Positions 35,301-50,300 of a stretch of DNA of 64,000 bases are shown here, piece after piece. The number at the start of each line of letters is the position of its first letter. Position 1 is the first letter of the stretch. The translations under genes were made by a program, and so were the position numbers. Location of the stretch: contig NW_026963310.1 in the NCBI RefSeq assembly GCF_036588685.1, positions 2,232,001-2,296,000 of the forward strand. Reading direction: 5' to 3'. The stretch comes from Mytilus trossulus (taxonomy: Eukaryota > Mollusca > Bivalvia > Mytilida > Mytilidae). The notes under the pieces were generated by a model. That model worked only from the letters and a program-made list of their open reading frames with translations. It was not told the origin of the DNA and made no database searches.

Positions 35301-38300
35301 CCCAGTAGTTTCAGAGGAGAAGATTTTTGTAAAAGATAACTAAGATTTACGAAAAATGGTTAAAAATTGACTATAAAGGGCAATAACTCCTAAAAGGGTC
35401 AACTGACCATTTCGGTCATGTTGACTTATTTGTAAATCTTACTTTACTTAACATTATTGCTGTTTACAGTTTATCTCTATCTATAATAATATTCAAGATA
35501 ATAACCAAAAACTGCAAAATTTCCACAAAATTACCAATTCAGGGGCAGCAACCCAACAACGGGTTGACCGATTCATCTGAAAATTTCAGGGCAGATAGAT
35601 CTTGACCTGATAAACATTTTTACCCCATGTCAGATTTCCTCTAAATGCTTTGGTTTTTGAGTTATAAGCCAAAAACTGCATTTTACCCCTATGTTCTATT
35701 TTTAGCCATGGCGGCCATCTTGGTTGGTTGACCGGGTCACGCCACACATTTTTTAAACTAGATACCCCAATGATGATTGTGGCCAAGTTTAGTTCAATTT
35801 GGCCCAGTAGTTTCAGAGGAGAAGATTTTTGTAAAAGATAACTAAGATTTACGAAAAATGGTTAAAAATTGACTATAAAGGGCAATAACTCCTAAAAGGG
35901 TCAACTGACCATTTCGGTCATGTTGACTTATTTGTAAATCTTACTTTACTTAACATTATTGCTGTTTACAGTTTATCTCTATCTATAATAATATTCAAGA
36001 TAATAACCAAAAACTGCAAAATTTCCACAAAATTACCAATTCAGGGGCAGCAACCCAACAACGGGTTGACCGATTCATCTGAAAATTTCAGGGCAGATAG
36101 ATCTTGACCTGATAAACATTTTAACCCCTGTCAGATTTCCTCTAAATGCTTTGGTTTTTGAGTTATAAGCCAAAAACTGCATTTTACCCCTATGTTCTAT
36201 TTTTAGCCATGGCGGCCATCTTGGTTGGTTGACCGGGTCACGCCACACATTTTTTAAACTAGATACCCCAATGATGATTGTGGCCAAGTTTGGTTCAATT
36301 TGGCCCAGTAGTTTCAGAGGAGAAGATTTTTGTAAAAGTTAACGACGACGGACGACGGACGCAAAGTGATGGGAAAAGCTCACTTGGCCCTTCGGGCCAG
36401 GTGAGCTAATAAGTTTGTGTGATAACTTGTGGACCATTTGCCGTTTAAAATACCATTTAAACGTACAGTAAACAAAAAAAGTCCGATGGATATCAATAAT
36501 GAGATAAAATGCTGTAATTCGTTTTATTTTAGCAGTTTGAACACTAAAGGAATTATGAAAAGATCTCCTTTTAAACAAATTAAAGTGTTATAAATATCGC
36601 AGTGTGTGCTTGATTTAAGAATTTTGTCCAAAAACGGCCCTGTACAGGGAGGTATTTCGGCATTTTCACATTCAAACTATACATTCTTGTGGTAAGGAGA
36701 ATTATTTCAGTTTATGAAAATTTACTATAGGAATTTTTAAATCTTGCAAAAATTCGAAAAAAAAATATATCCAACAGAAACTAGAGAAAATTGCAATAAA
36801 ACAACCAAACAAATACTGTTCCAAAGAATACTATGCTACAAAGATAATTAAATCAAAGGGGAGGTGGATGTTGCGGTAGTCTTCAAATGTCATAAAATTA
36901 TATAAATGTAAGGGCATATAGTATATAAAACGTCATCAAGTATACAAGAGTCATTACTTTGTATGCAAAATAAAGGCAACAGTAGTATACCGGTGTTCAT
37001 AAGTAAAAACCGGGTTACAAACTAAAACTTAGGGAAACACATCGAGTATAAGAGGAAAACAAAGGAACAACAGGACCATTGAAGTGCAACAATTACAAAC
37101 GCCAAGTTAACATAAATAGAAACGAAGTTTCGTCTACAAAATTATCATAATAAAAACGTTCAAAGGCAAAATAAGAAATGTTTTTTCCGAAGTTAAAAAA
37201 GCAAATAAAATCCCATCATTTTGAAGGATATTGCCAGCTACAGGTACGGGAATTCATTTCTTAGTTTTTCGAACAATTCAGAGTTAAGTAAACAGTTAAT
37301 TTGTCAAATAAACCATATCATTAATAATAAAAGTCACCATAGCATTGGGAATGACACTACCAGAGATCAAATGAAAACACTGGAACACTACAGTTTGGCA
37401 ACACAACCATTCAGCTAAATAGAAGGTGAACATGCAGAATTCTAATGAATCAACATTTTCTACGAAAAAATTAAAATCACAAAAATACCGAACGCTGAGG
37501 TAAATTTAAAACTGAATCATTAATCAAATTGCAAAATCAAAAGCTCATACACATCAAACGAATGGACAACTTATGTCGTATTCCTGGCATGAAAAATGCA
37601 TTTTCTTGAGTAGAAAATGGTGGAAAAAAAACTGGTTTTAAAGCTAGCTACACATCAAACTTGTATGGCAAGACTATATACATGTAGGCCGTAAAGTGCG
37701 CCAAATTTTAAACAACGGATATAAATCAGTTAAGACGAATGTGATTGACACTATGAAAAATGAACATATCAGTAGTCACGCTTGACCCACCTATTCCAAA
37801 GAGATATTCCAGTAGTGTTATGCGACAGAGATATTCCACTGGTCACCAATGCCACACATATACAAACAGTTAACCCAATTGTAATCGAATAATTAATCAA
37901 TAGCTTTAATATAATATACATAGTCATTGCTCTCTTGTTTTAACATGTTTGTTTTTTTGTCTATTTCATTATTTATCAGCATATTGAAGTCTAGGATCCA
38001 GTCACTAGAGAAATATTTAGACACGCAAATCAACGATTATAAATATTCATAACCTCTTGAAAATCTTAATTTGAAAGGAAAAAAAACGTATGTCGCCACT
38101 TTATTAAAAGCCTAGAATCTTAGGGGTAACCATTTGAAGTGTATGTATTCAATATACAGTTAACTATAAAATGTATGTACAATGTGAGTATGTATACTAT
38201 CCATGATTTTGATTAAACAATGACAGTGAGTAATATATGTTGTGTTAATCATTACAATCCTCAATATAACCTAATGAGAACCTTTATTTCTAGAATGAGT

Positions 38301-41300
38301 TTTACCATTTCAAAGTACATGTCCTTAATTATGTTCTATCAATAATAACTTGAAGACAATCACTCGATTAAAAATTCACAACAGGGAAGTTAATAAAGTG
38401 CAACTGAACGGAAATATATCATGCTTGACAGTTGTGAGATGGTTGTTTAGTGATCCTATAATTAAATTTCACTGTTTAAAACATGTATAAGAAATACTGA
38501 GACTTGAAACTAGGGATGATCGAACCTAAACACCATATGACAAAAACAAACCGACAGAAAATAACTTTTAAATCCGTTCAAGGTAGAGTAAGAACATTAG
38601 TTTCAAAATAATTTATTAATTTTTAAACAGAGAATGTAATAAAAGCATGTGTAAAATCATGCATGTCTATACTGCATCACTGACTACTTAGTCGATAATA
38701 CCCTCGAGGACTATTAGACTAACATCATATAAATAGCCAGTACCGAAGCAATTTCTACTGATTTGATTATACCTGCATGGACTTACACTCTATTATCATG
38801 TTTTAAAACACTCGCAACTGACCTGATGATGATACCCTCGTCGATCATGTTGATTAACAGTCTATTATCATGTTACTAAAGTAAGCGAGTAATTACTAAG
38901 CTGGTTATGCCCTCGATTCTAACATCCAACCACCATATTATAAATCATGCAAGTACTAAAGCACTGACTACTGAGCTGATGAGACCCTTGGGACTTAACA
39001 CTCAATCATCATGTTATAGATTACTGGCAAATGAGCAAATGAAACCCGCGTGAATCATGTGGTTTAATATCATGTTCCTAAACTAAATATGCGTGTTCCG
39101 AAGCATTTTAAATACTGAGTTGATGATACACTCCGGGATGATAGTCAACAATCATGTTATAAATCATGCAACCATCGAAAACTGACTTCCGAGCTGATGA
39201 TATACTCAAAGACCACTATCCCCCATGCTGTTATAAATCATGCGAGTAACGATGGACTTAATACCGAGATGAGTCTACCTTCGGGTAGTTACATACCATC
39301 ATCATTTTATAACTCATGCGAGTACCAAAGCACTCACTCTTAACCAGATGATACCCTCGGGGAATAACATCCATCCATATTATTGTAAATCCTGCAAATT
39401 TGGAAGGACCTACTCCTAACCTGATGATTCCGTCGGGGAGTTTCATCCAATTATCATGTTATATCATGCGAGTGCATAAGTAGTGACACCTGACCTGACG
39501 ATGTCATCGGGGAGTATATCCAACCATCTTGTCACAAATCATGCGAGTACCGAAGGCTTGACTACTGAGGTGATAATACCCTCGGAGACTAACATCTTAC
39601 CATCATGTTATAAATCATGCGAGTGCCTAAGTAGTGACACCTGAACTGATGATGACATCGGAGATTATATCCAACCATCATGTTACAAATCATGCGAGTA
39701 CCGAAGGATTGACTACTGAGGTGATGACAATATCAGAGACTAACATCTTACCATCATGTTATATATGATAGGAGTGCCTAAGGATTGACTACTGAGCTGA
39801 TGATAGAACCATCGGGTAGTTACATCCCACTATCGTGTTATATCATGCGAGTACCGATGAACTGCTGATTTTACGTATTGCTCTGTACATAATGTATATC
39901 TGCCTATTAATTTACTTACCATTGTTTGACACAGGTCCAAAAATATCAGTTTTAGGCTGAAACAAACAAAAACAATAATCAATATAAAAGAACTACAAAA
40001 CGCCATTTTAAAATGACTCTTTTATAAGAACAAAGAAAAGTTGTGTTATTCTTTGATAATAATGAATTTTAGTCCCCACCGTGACAATTGTAATGAATAA
40101 TAAACAGTAAAGTGTTCAATTATTTCACATGCACTTAAGTTGATTCTATGCATGATCTAATAATAGAGGCCCAAAAAGGAGTCTTATACATATATTAGCC
40201 AATTTGATTAACTACAGAAAACATAACATCTTACCAGTAAACAAAAAAAAAGATTTTTTTAAATAATAATGCTGGAAAAAAATTTACAAGCTGTAATCTA
40301 TCAACATTATATAATCTTCCCGGTTGTAAGTTTGATCTCATCGCCAGCCATAAGAATAAATAAATATAAACGTACCAGAGTCTTGTTAACTTCTTTGAAT
40401 TTAGATACATCAAAACTTTGCTGAGAAACCTACAAATAAAAAATAGCATTTAGAGATAAAGTCACTGATCTTTGCATGTATACGACACTATGATTTATAC
40501 ATTTGCAAAAGACAAAAACTACATGTTTATAATACATGATATCAAAATATGTACTGCTGCTTTGGTGGATTTACAAGAGAAGAATTACCCCTGCATTTTA
40601 AATTCAAAGGAATATCAGTATGCTATGTTTTTTTTAGTTTGAAGTTCTAACAGCAAAATAATACTCAACAAACACAAACAAATGTGCTAAAAACAATTTA
40701 ATGTACATGCACCATGTGATTGGAATTCGCATTTAATGTATTTAGAAATAATAGTCTGGATGATAGATTAGGTGTGGATATTTAACACTACGTTCATCTC
40801 TATTGACTTTATCGTGGCTGCCAATTTTTATTCATGAAGGAAGTGTCGGAGTGACCGGAGAAAACCAGTGGTCTTCGTCAGGAAAAACTAGTGGACCAGG
40901 TTATGATCGGAGTCAAACGCACCTGTCACCGACAGGATTCGGATCTGAGTATTGACACTGATTATTGATTAAAACAGTGGGATGGCTTTAAACTTTAGTA
41001 CTTCAAACAGCAAGAAAGCGAAGAGACTTGGACACATTCGAACATACACATTAAAAAAAAATCATAGGTTTATTGTGCCGTAAGCCTTTTTCCAAATGTA
41101 CGTATACCTAAACCATTAAAGCATATACTAACTAAACAAAATCCAAGGGTGCATAAATACCAAAATACGTGAGTGTCAAAAAATGCACAACACAGTGTTT
41201 ATGGATTGCTAGTAACAATAAGGAAATCGTCAGATGAGCTAAACTTCCGACTATTAAAACAATATAAATGATACAGATGTAATCAAATATGAGTCTATCG

Positions 41301-44300
41301 TTGTAATGAGATTGATTTGCATCGTCATTAATTCCGGGGAATGGTATATTTTATACATTTGCTTGCAAGTCCTTATCGATCAGCTACCGATTATTTCTAC
41401 CTACAAAGAAACTATTAGGCTTGATGTTAACCTGAGGAAAATACAAATGGTGACAAATCAAGTGTTTGATTGTTCCTGATTAATCAAACCGTCACTTTCC
41501 ATTGCATAATTTATATTCCACTGTTTGATTGTCTGCATCTGATATATGAATAAATGAAACATATGAGCTTAACTTATATAGCTGTTAGATCTGTTATTTA
41601 ACAAAATGGGACATTCGGCGGAGTGTAATTTACCATGCACATAGCAGGAGACGAGGCATCCGGTCCTGAACAGCTTTCATTACTTGCAATTCACTACGTA
41701 CTTGTTTGTACACGTGACGTGTCTCTTCTTTGTCTATTTACGAAAATTTATTTCAGCATCGGTAAACTACAGTCGCCTTTATTTTCATCAATCAGACAAT
41801 TATACAGCGATAGATATTAAAGAGCATTTGGAGGTCAACACACGGTATTTAATAATTCATCGTAAAATGTAAATTCAATGCGAGTCAACCTCTAAATGCA
41901 GGTCCTGGTATATCATAATACAGTGGTTTGACAATAATCGTACAAAATCACCAACAGTTTAAGTTATAGAGCTGTGTTAAAGTGAATGTCGTAATCATAA
42001 TAGTATGTTATATTTTATTTTATTGAGGCTTTCTTTAACATAATATTATGTTATTTAACAATAAATATATAATTTTGATTACAATTAAAAGCTTTTAAAA
42101 AGTATGTAAGACCTGTTGGTGACCTTCTGCTGTTGTTATTTTATTTGGTCGGGTTGTTGTCTCTTTGACACATTCCCCATTTCCATTCTCAATTTTATAA
42201 CTTAAATATTTGTAAAAAGGTAACAAAGCATCTTGGTCGCATACACGAGGGTGGTAAAGGGTTATTTTCGTGCAACGTCTTTTGACATTTTTATTTCACG
42301 TGTAGCAATGAAAAAGGTTCGTTATTCACCGTGTTTCGTGAAATCAGTAAAAAGATCAACGTGCAATTTTTTTTAATTGTTTGTTTATCGTGAAATGGCA
42401 ATTTTATTTCGCGTTCTTCCATGCAGATACCCCCTCTTCTTTACACCCTCTATACCAAACCACATGACCATGCATAACAGATTGATTTTTGTGCTGTATT
42501 TTAAACAGAGTTTATATAAGTTATGGGGATCACAGACTAACCCATGGAGAATGCCTGTCGTACTGTCGTAAAGATGTCACATATTTAGACGTATAAATTC
42601 TTCAGAAGGACAAAGTGCATCCTTTTGTATAAACTTTGAGTGTTCACAAATTAAATACATATTGCCTTTTGAAGCTAACATAAAACTTTGAATGATGTGT
42701 GTTTGTAAGTGCTCAATTGCTAATGGGACTAAAGTTTAATATATTGCTTTCTTCAATGTTATAAATATTACTCTTGAAAGAGAACTTTGGTTGTATTTTT
42801 TTAAAGACACTAAATATTCAGGAGTGGAAAATCGACCACATCGAATGTTTGCATATACATTTTTCTATTCATGCTCATAATTGGACATCGATATTTTTTA
42901 TCCAGCGCGTAAAAATATAAATACACTCGTAGTGTTATGTCGTTTTTCTCCTCTTATATATTTCCCTTGGTTTTAGTTTGTTACCCCGATATTGTTTTTT
43001 GTCCATGGATTTATGAGTTTTGTACAGCGTTATACTACTGTTGCCTTTATTTATTACGTACATAGAAGTTAATGAAAATAATACTTTTTGGTTACTTAAT
43101 TATGATAATATATTTTAATTTCTTATTTCTACAAGAACGCCTTTGACAACCTTGTACTCGTTGGTTCCATAACATTGCTGTTACTTATTCTATAAAATAT
43201 CTGAAAGTAATAACACAAATACCGAACTCGAAGGAGACTTCAAATCGTGATCATGCCCCTTATCAAATGGCAAAGTATTAATTCGAGCACATTAAACGAA
43301 TGAAAACAACTGCCATATTCCTGACTTGGTACAGGCATTTCACCATCTAGAAAATAGTAGATTAAACCTGGTTTTATAGCTAGCTTCGCTTGTAAACGGT
43401 AACATTTATGTCTAATTGCTGGTCTTAATATGCATTTGAAGCATGCTCAGAATTCTTTATATTTTAGCACAAAATTGTCCAAAATGGTAAGGAAAATAAC
43501 AGCATCATAACCTATATATATTCCATAACCTTAAGTTATGGAATTTCCATAGTTTAATTATTGACTCAGTGTATAAACTTTGTGCATACAAATTATTCTA
43601 TATTGTCAAAGCAATTAAGGATCTTAATATAATATTTATTATATAATAGAAAAATGTCAGTGCGTTGCTTGGATGCAATCGTTCCGTATTTTGCTCTTTG
43701 ACACAAACTAATTTTCTCTAGGTGTATTTTCCATTGAGAAGGATACAGACTACGTGATAGTTGACATGTTCATCATTTATTATTATAATATAAATATTTT
43801 TATATCACGATTAGTTAGATAGATGAATTCTGACATTCTTATTTGGATATTAAACATTATTTGCTAGTTTCTGTGTCAGTTGATCAAGAGTTGTCTCTTA
43901 TACAATCTTTACACTTCTTTTTATCTATCTATAATACTAAAATTACGAGGTCCAATTTGTCAGCCGTCATCACGTTAAAACGACTAATCAAAGAATTCAA
44001 CTTTATGTATAACTAATATAGTACAATGGTGTAGATTAAAAATTACACCACCTCAGGCCCTTTTGTTTTCCACATAATTAATATTGCCAATAATTAAGAA
44101 GTTCCGGGTCGAGTCCGATACCGATACCAATAGTATATTCACCTGTTACCTATCACCTTATCTGTACGTTCCGCATCTGACAGGCGCACCAACAAACGGT
44201 GTATTCAGGATTAATATGCTTATTCAGGATTGATATGCTATATACACGGGTCATAATCACAGGGTTGACACTACTAAATTGTCAAATTGTTACAGGTCTA

Positions 44301-47300
44301 TTGAAGTATTTTAATCAGTAAGACTTTCTAAAATAACAATAAGAATACTAAAAATCTGGGCTAAAAGATAAGGCGTATTATATATAGGAACAGTTTTCAA
44401 TTTGTTAGCGGGCATGACGTAAAACAGCGAATAAAAGAATTCAACTTTATTTATAACTAATATAGGACAATGCTGTTGATTAGAAAATACTCCATCCCAG
44501 GACCTTTTGTTTTCCAAATAATAAATATTACCAATAATTGATAAGTTCCAGTTCGACGGGTTCAAACAGAAAGATTTGAAAGCAGAGATAACTGTGTATC
44601 TTATAATCGGCATGACTTTATCAGATGACAATACTAATACTAAAATAAGGCTTGCGCATAGTTATATACTTTAATTCAGTCACGGACCCGCGATATCACG
44701 GGTGTGTTCTAGTTTTAATAGATATTCGACTATCAAAAAGTTCCTTTGCCATACGTCATAAAGAGAAAAATGCAATAGTATTACTAATTTTAGTGTAAAT
44801 ACCTGTATACTCTTTAGATTGTCTCTAATAACCTTATTTTATATTGGCTCTTGTATGTTTGATAATTTTATTTTATTAACTATATGGTTTTTTTTAATAA
44901 TGAGATTTTGGATGTTACCCGTCTTCTATTTGGCTGAAAGTGTTTTGTCTATCAGCTCATATACACAATTTGATCATGTTACAGCGACGTCATCAACGTT
45001 TTTAACATTATGATTTACTCCCTTTTAGAATTAAATTATAAGGAATGGCAGTAATATTTTTTCTTTCTATTCCACATAACATAACAAATGTGGTGAACAC
45101 TTTAAGATAACCCTCTACGCAAGTTAGTCATTGTGCACCACATTGTAAATTGATGATATTTCTTCATACACAGAAAAAATATTACAGTCATTTCTCAAAT
45201 AACGAGACTAAAATATAAAAAAAAGATGTCTTGTCTTGTCTGGCGTTATATATCCAATGGATTAAAATCTGCTTATAAAATATTAGCCGTTTTGCTCATG
45301 CATTTTAAAGTCTTATACTTAGTCTTACAGGTATAGCAAGAGATACTTACCCTGTCCATACAACAAACTTCACTCTCTGTGGAGCGATTTTTACCTTTTT
45401 GGTTTTAACTTTAAAAGCTGACTTTGATATTCTTAATTTTTGTAGTGAATTCCCCCAAAAAAGATTATCAACCAAACTGGTCTTTAAAAGAATGAATGGA
45501 ATTAATGGATAAACGGAGATAAGAGATAATACTTAACTTCTTTACACAATTGTTCTGTCAAATAGAAGGTCAATGGACTATCTCAAAGTAGCATATCCTA
45601 TAGCTAAATATGAAATATTGTTATCAATTACAAAGTTCACGTAATTTCAGATCAGTTTGAAGGAGAATATATCCAAAAACCAATTATAAGCTTTGTTTTA
45701 TATATAAAAGAAGCTTAGTGTAATACATGTATAGTAATTTTACAAGGGTAGCGATAACAGTAAAAATAATAGAGAACAAAAGATATCAATGAATAGAGAG
45801 AACAGACAAATTAAATAATAGAGAATAATCGTATGGTGTCTTTATATAAAAAAAAAAAAAAAAGAAGAAAAGACAATAATGGGGAGTATGATTAACACAT
45901 AAAAACAAGTCTAAAAAAAGGAAGAATATAGAAATGAAGGATTCCACAACCAGACCATCATTTATTACAGAGAGCGTTTTTATTACGTAAAGAGTTGCAA
46001 CTAAGCACTTAAACTGCATTCTAAACCACATATAAAACTGAAGGTTAATTACATATGAAAGCTTTTGATCAAATATCGGAAAACCATGAATTATATTGGA
46101 AATACCTGAAGAGCAAAAAATTATATATCAATGCGGCTTATCTCGAAAATAGAAAACATATTATTATACAGTCAATAGCCCTTATGTCAATGTGAAAAGG
46201 ATCTTTAGATGCACAAGTGTACTTGATTCTTCTTTATTAGTTGTTATTGGATATTGCATGTTTGTATTTGAACTATAGCTTTCAGTAACTGGAAGTAATC
46301 TCAGATATTCACTATGTGTCTTAAAGGTTTTTACAATGGTACAAATATCCCAGGCGCTTGCTAACATGTTCAAGTATGAGGCATTTGAAATTTAAGCATT
46401 TGTTTTCAATACTAAAAATGAAAGTGGTATTCATGATAACGATACGACAGTTCAAAAGAGAACACATGAAACGCTTGATCGAACTCGTAATTTCAAAGTT
46501 CTTACAATCAATTGAAAGTGTCTTTGATTAATTCTGATATGAGGTTTTAGATGGGGAGTCCTTTACTTCTGTAATAATTTTGTGATACAATTTCTCTATT
46601 CTTTATGCCTGTTGCCCTTTATTCTCCATTATTTTTCCTTTTGTTCTCTTTATTCTCTATTCTTATATTATAGCAACTTATTATTCCGGCTATTTTCTTA
46701 TTATTTTTCTAAGTTCCATTATTCTCTATGATTCTAAACATTTTGCCCAATAATTTCTATTCTGTAAACCCCCTATCCACAGGGTTGTATAAACGTTGAA
46801 TAAAAAGTAAAATCACAAAAATACTGAACTCAGAGGAAAACCAATTTGGAAAGTCTATAATCACATGGCAAAATCAAATAACAAAACGCATCAAAAACGA
46901 ATGGACAAGAACTGTCATATTCCTGACTTAGTACAGGCATTTTCAAATGTAGTAAATGGTGGATTAAACCTGGTTCTATAGCGCTAACCCTCTCACTTTA
47001 ATAACAGTCTCATCAAATTCCGCTACATTTACATGATGCGTTAAATAAACAGTCACAATACAAAAAATAGTCAAAATATGGGTACATCAGTCATCATCGT
47101 ATAACAATTTTAAAAGGAACAATTTAACAGGACACAAACACATCTACTATCTACGAACACATGGATTGATTTGAGTGTCGAATGCGAGGAAAAATTAAGT
47201 ATGATCCATTACCTTAATACGACATTATTTGTAATATCTTCAATTTTTCACTTATTCTTACAACATTTGTATATACTTCAAGATTATAAAAAAACGTTTT

Positions 47301-50300
47301 TTTTCTAAAGTGAACAGTGATTGGTTAAATATTTCTCAGTGTGTTTGGTAGCCTTTTGGTCATGAATGTTTGTCTCTAATATTTAATTAACTGTGCATTT
47401 GTATTCAGATATCGCAGATCAAATTTATTCGTTCGTTGTGTAATTATACGTTTTTTGATTGAGTTAAGTCTGCCAATTGATATTTTATCGTATGTTTTTC
47501 TATGTTGTGATGTTATGCTATTGTTTCAGAAAAAGGGAGAAGGTTTGGGCCCATTAAAACGTTTAATCCCGCTGCAAATGTTTGCACCTGTCCTAAGTCA
47601 GGAATCTGATGTACAGTAGTTGTCGTTTGTTTATGTAATATATACGTGTTTCTCGTTTCTCGTTTTGTTTATATAGATTAGACCGTTGGTTTTCCCGTTT
47701 GAATGGTTTTACACTAGTAATTTTGGGGCCCTTTATAGCTTGTTGTTCGGTGTGAGCCAAGGCTCCGTGTTGAAGGCCGTACTTTAACCTGTAATGGTTT
47801 AATTTTTAAATTGTTATTTGGATGGAGAGTTGTCTCATTGGCACTCACACCACATCTTCCTATATCTATATATGGGACGGGTAAATAGTTTACAACCCTC
47901 TACGATTACAAATAGAAGATTTTAATTCTTGTAGAAGTGATATTAAATTTTGTTACATGAATTATATTTGACCTCTAAATAACGTCATAGACCCGAAATA
48001 CTTTAGTATTCATTACAATAACTAGATATTATTAAGGCCTACAATATTCGTTACAGTTTTTGAATGTGTATCTATTACAATTACTAGTTATACATATATA
48101 AAATTGAGAATGGAAATGGGGAATGTGTCAAAGAGACAACAACCCGACCAAATAAAAAACAAACAACAGCAGAAGGTCACCAACAGGTCTTCAGTGTAGC
48201 GAGAAATTCCCGCACCCGGAGGCGTCCTTCAGCTGGCCCCTAAACAAATATATACTAGTTCAGTGACAATGAACGCCATACTAATTTCCAAATTGTACAC
48301 AAGAAACTAAAATTAAAATAATACAAGACTAACAAAGGCCAGAGGCTTCTGACTTGGGACAGGCGCAAAAATGCGGCGGGGTTAAACATGTTTGTGAGAT
48401 CTCAACCCTCCCCCTATACCTCTAGCCAATGTAGAAAAGTAAACGCATAACAATACGCACATTAAAATTCAGTTCAAGAGAAGTCCGAGTCTGATGTCAG
48501 AAGATGTAACCAAAGAAAATAAACAAAATGACAATAATACATAAATAACAACAGACTACTAGCAGTTAACTGACATGCCAGCTCCAGACTTCAATTAAAC
48601 TGACTGAAAGATTATGATTTCATCATATGAACATCAGACACAATCCTTCCCGTTAGGGGTTTAGTATCATACCATCATAACATATATGAGAAGAATATAA
48701 CCCGTGTCATGCCAACAACTGTTTTTAGAATAAATGTGTTTAGTTCCGACGCAAAGACCTTATCAGTGACTCAATACACTACAAAAGTCAAAAAGTCTGA
48801 AAAGACCAGTTTTTGTCTGAATTTGCATGAATTTTTACTTGACATTCTTAATTTGTCTGCATAATTTTTGAAAATTCTTGACATAGTATTAGTTTGTCTA
48901 AAAAGGTTCTTGATTTTTCTTGACAAGTGTCTTGACAGTATTAACATTGTCTTAAAATTTCTCGACACTTCCTGTATCATCTGATAAGAGTCTGGATTAG
49001 TCTCAACCAATTCTTGACTGTCTTAAATTTGTCTCGATCTGTCTTGACATATTCTTGACATTCTTAATAATGTCTGAATTTGTCTTGACATATTCTTGAC
49101 ATTCTTAATAATGTCTGAATATGTCTTGACACATTCTTGACAATATTAAATATGTCTTGACACTATCTCAACAGTTAATTTCGCCTGAACGGTTTATGAA
49201 ATCTTTTGGGTTTGTGTGGCTAAAAAAAGAGGAGGGGGCTTTCGTGTTTGTCAAAGAATTGGTCTCGTCTGGATTCAAACTCTGTATTTTTAGAACAACC
49301 CCAAAACAATTTTGATTTATATTTGAGTGTTGAGTTTCATAATTTTTTATCAACAAAAATTTGTGATAACGGGCTACTTCCTGAAAAGAAAAAAAATGTT
49401 AAGATCTATATTATGTATGTTTGTTTGAGACCAATGAAATTATTGATTAAAAATTATAAAATTCAATACTCAAATTTGAATAGTAAATAGAAATCATTGA
49501 TGGGACCCATTATGAATACTTTTTTTATTATTATTCCTGGAGTGGATAATAATTTTCTTTTAATCTTTGGAATGTTTATGGCAGGTCAACTGATAAGTTG
49601 TATGGCTGTTTACAGGTAAATCAGTAATTTCTATTTGACGGTTGCATGTATTCTTGGGTGTGTTATAACTTACTGTCATGGGGAACATCCTGTCCATGTA
49701 TAATACTTAATATATATTCCAACAGATGACATTACACACATTTTTCTTCTGTTAAATGAATGATTTTATATCATCATAATTTGCTATTTATATAAACCAC
49801 ATTTTTGTACAATAATTATTTATCATATTAACATTGGATATAATGAATGTAGAGTGAAATATGTCTACCATATGATTGGTTTTAATAATTTAATTAATAA
49901 TTAAGATTTAGGAATCAAAATTTGTACTTTTTACACAAAAAAAAGATTTAAATTGTTTTATATCAACACATCCTCATTTAAATTATTTTATACCTTAGAT
50001 GTCTTTGCCATATTTGCATTTGTGAAACTATTTAAATACTCAAATTTTCAATTGTTTTACATGCCCAACTTTCATATTTGTTGTAAGGAATGTAACTTAA
50101 AAAAACCAGTATATTATGTAAAAAGAAATAAAGATTAAAGTTATATTATGCATATTGGTCATGATTTGTAAAACTCTGAACTGTCAAGTAAATTTAAGAC
50201 ACAATTCAAAATGTTCAGAATATGTCAAGCCAAACTGAGAAAGAATAAGAATGTCGAGAATATGTCGAGAAATTTCAAGACAGTATTCAAATGTCAAGAA

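Noticed and set aside
32342..36287. Repeated minus-strand frames starting MATIIIGVSSLKNVWRDP
   Set aside because: They recur because the 502-bp unit recurs. Frame length varies between units, there is no domain, and frames break at small indels.
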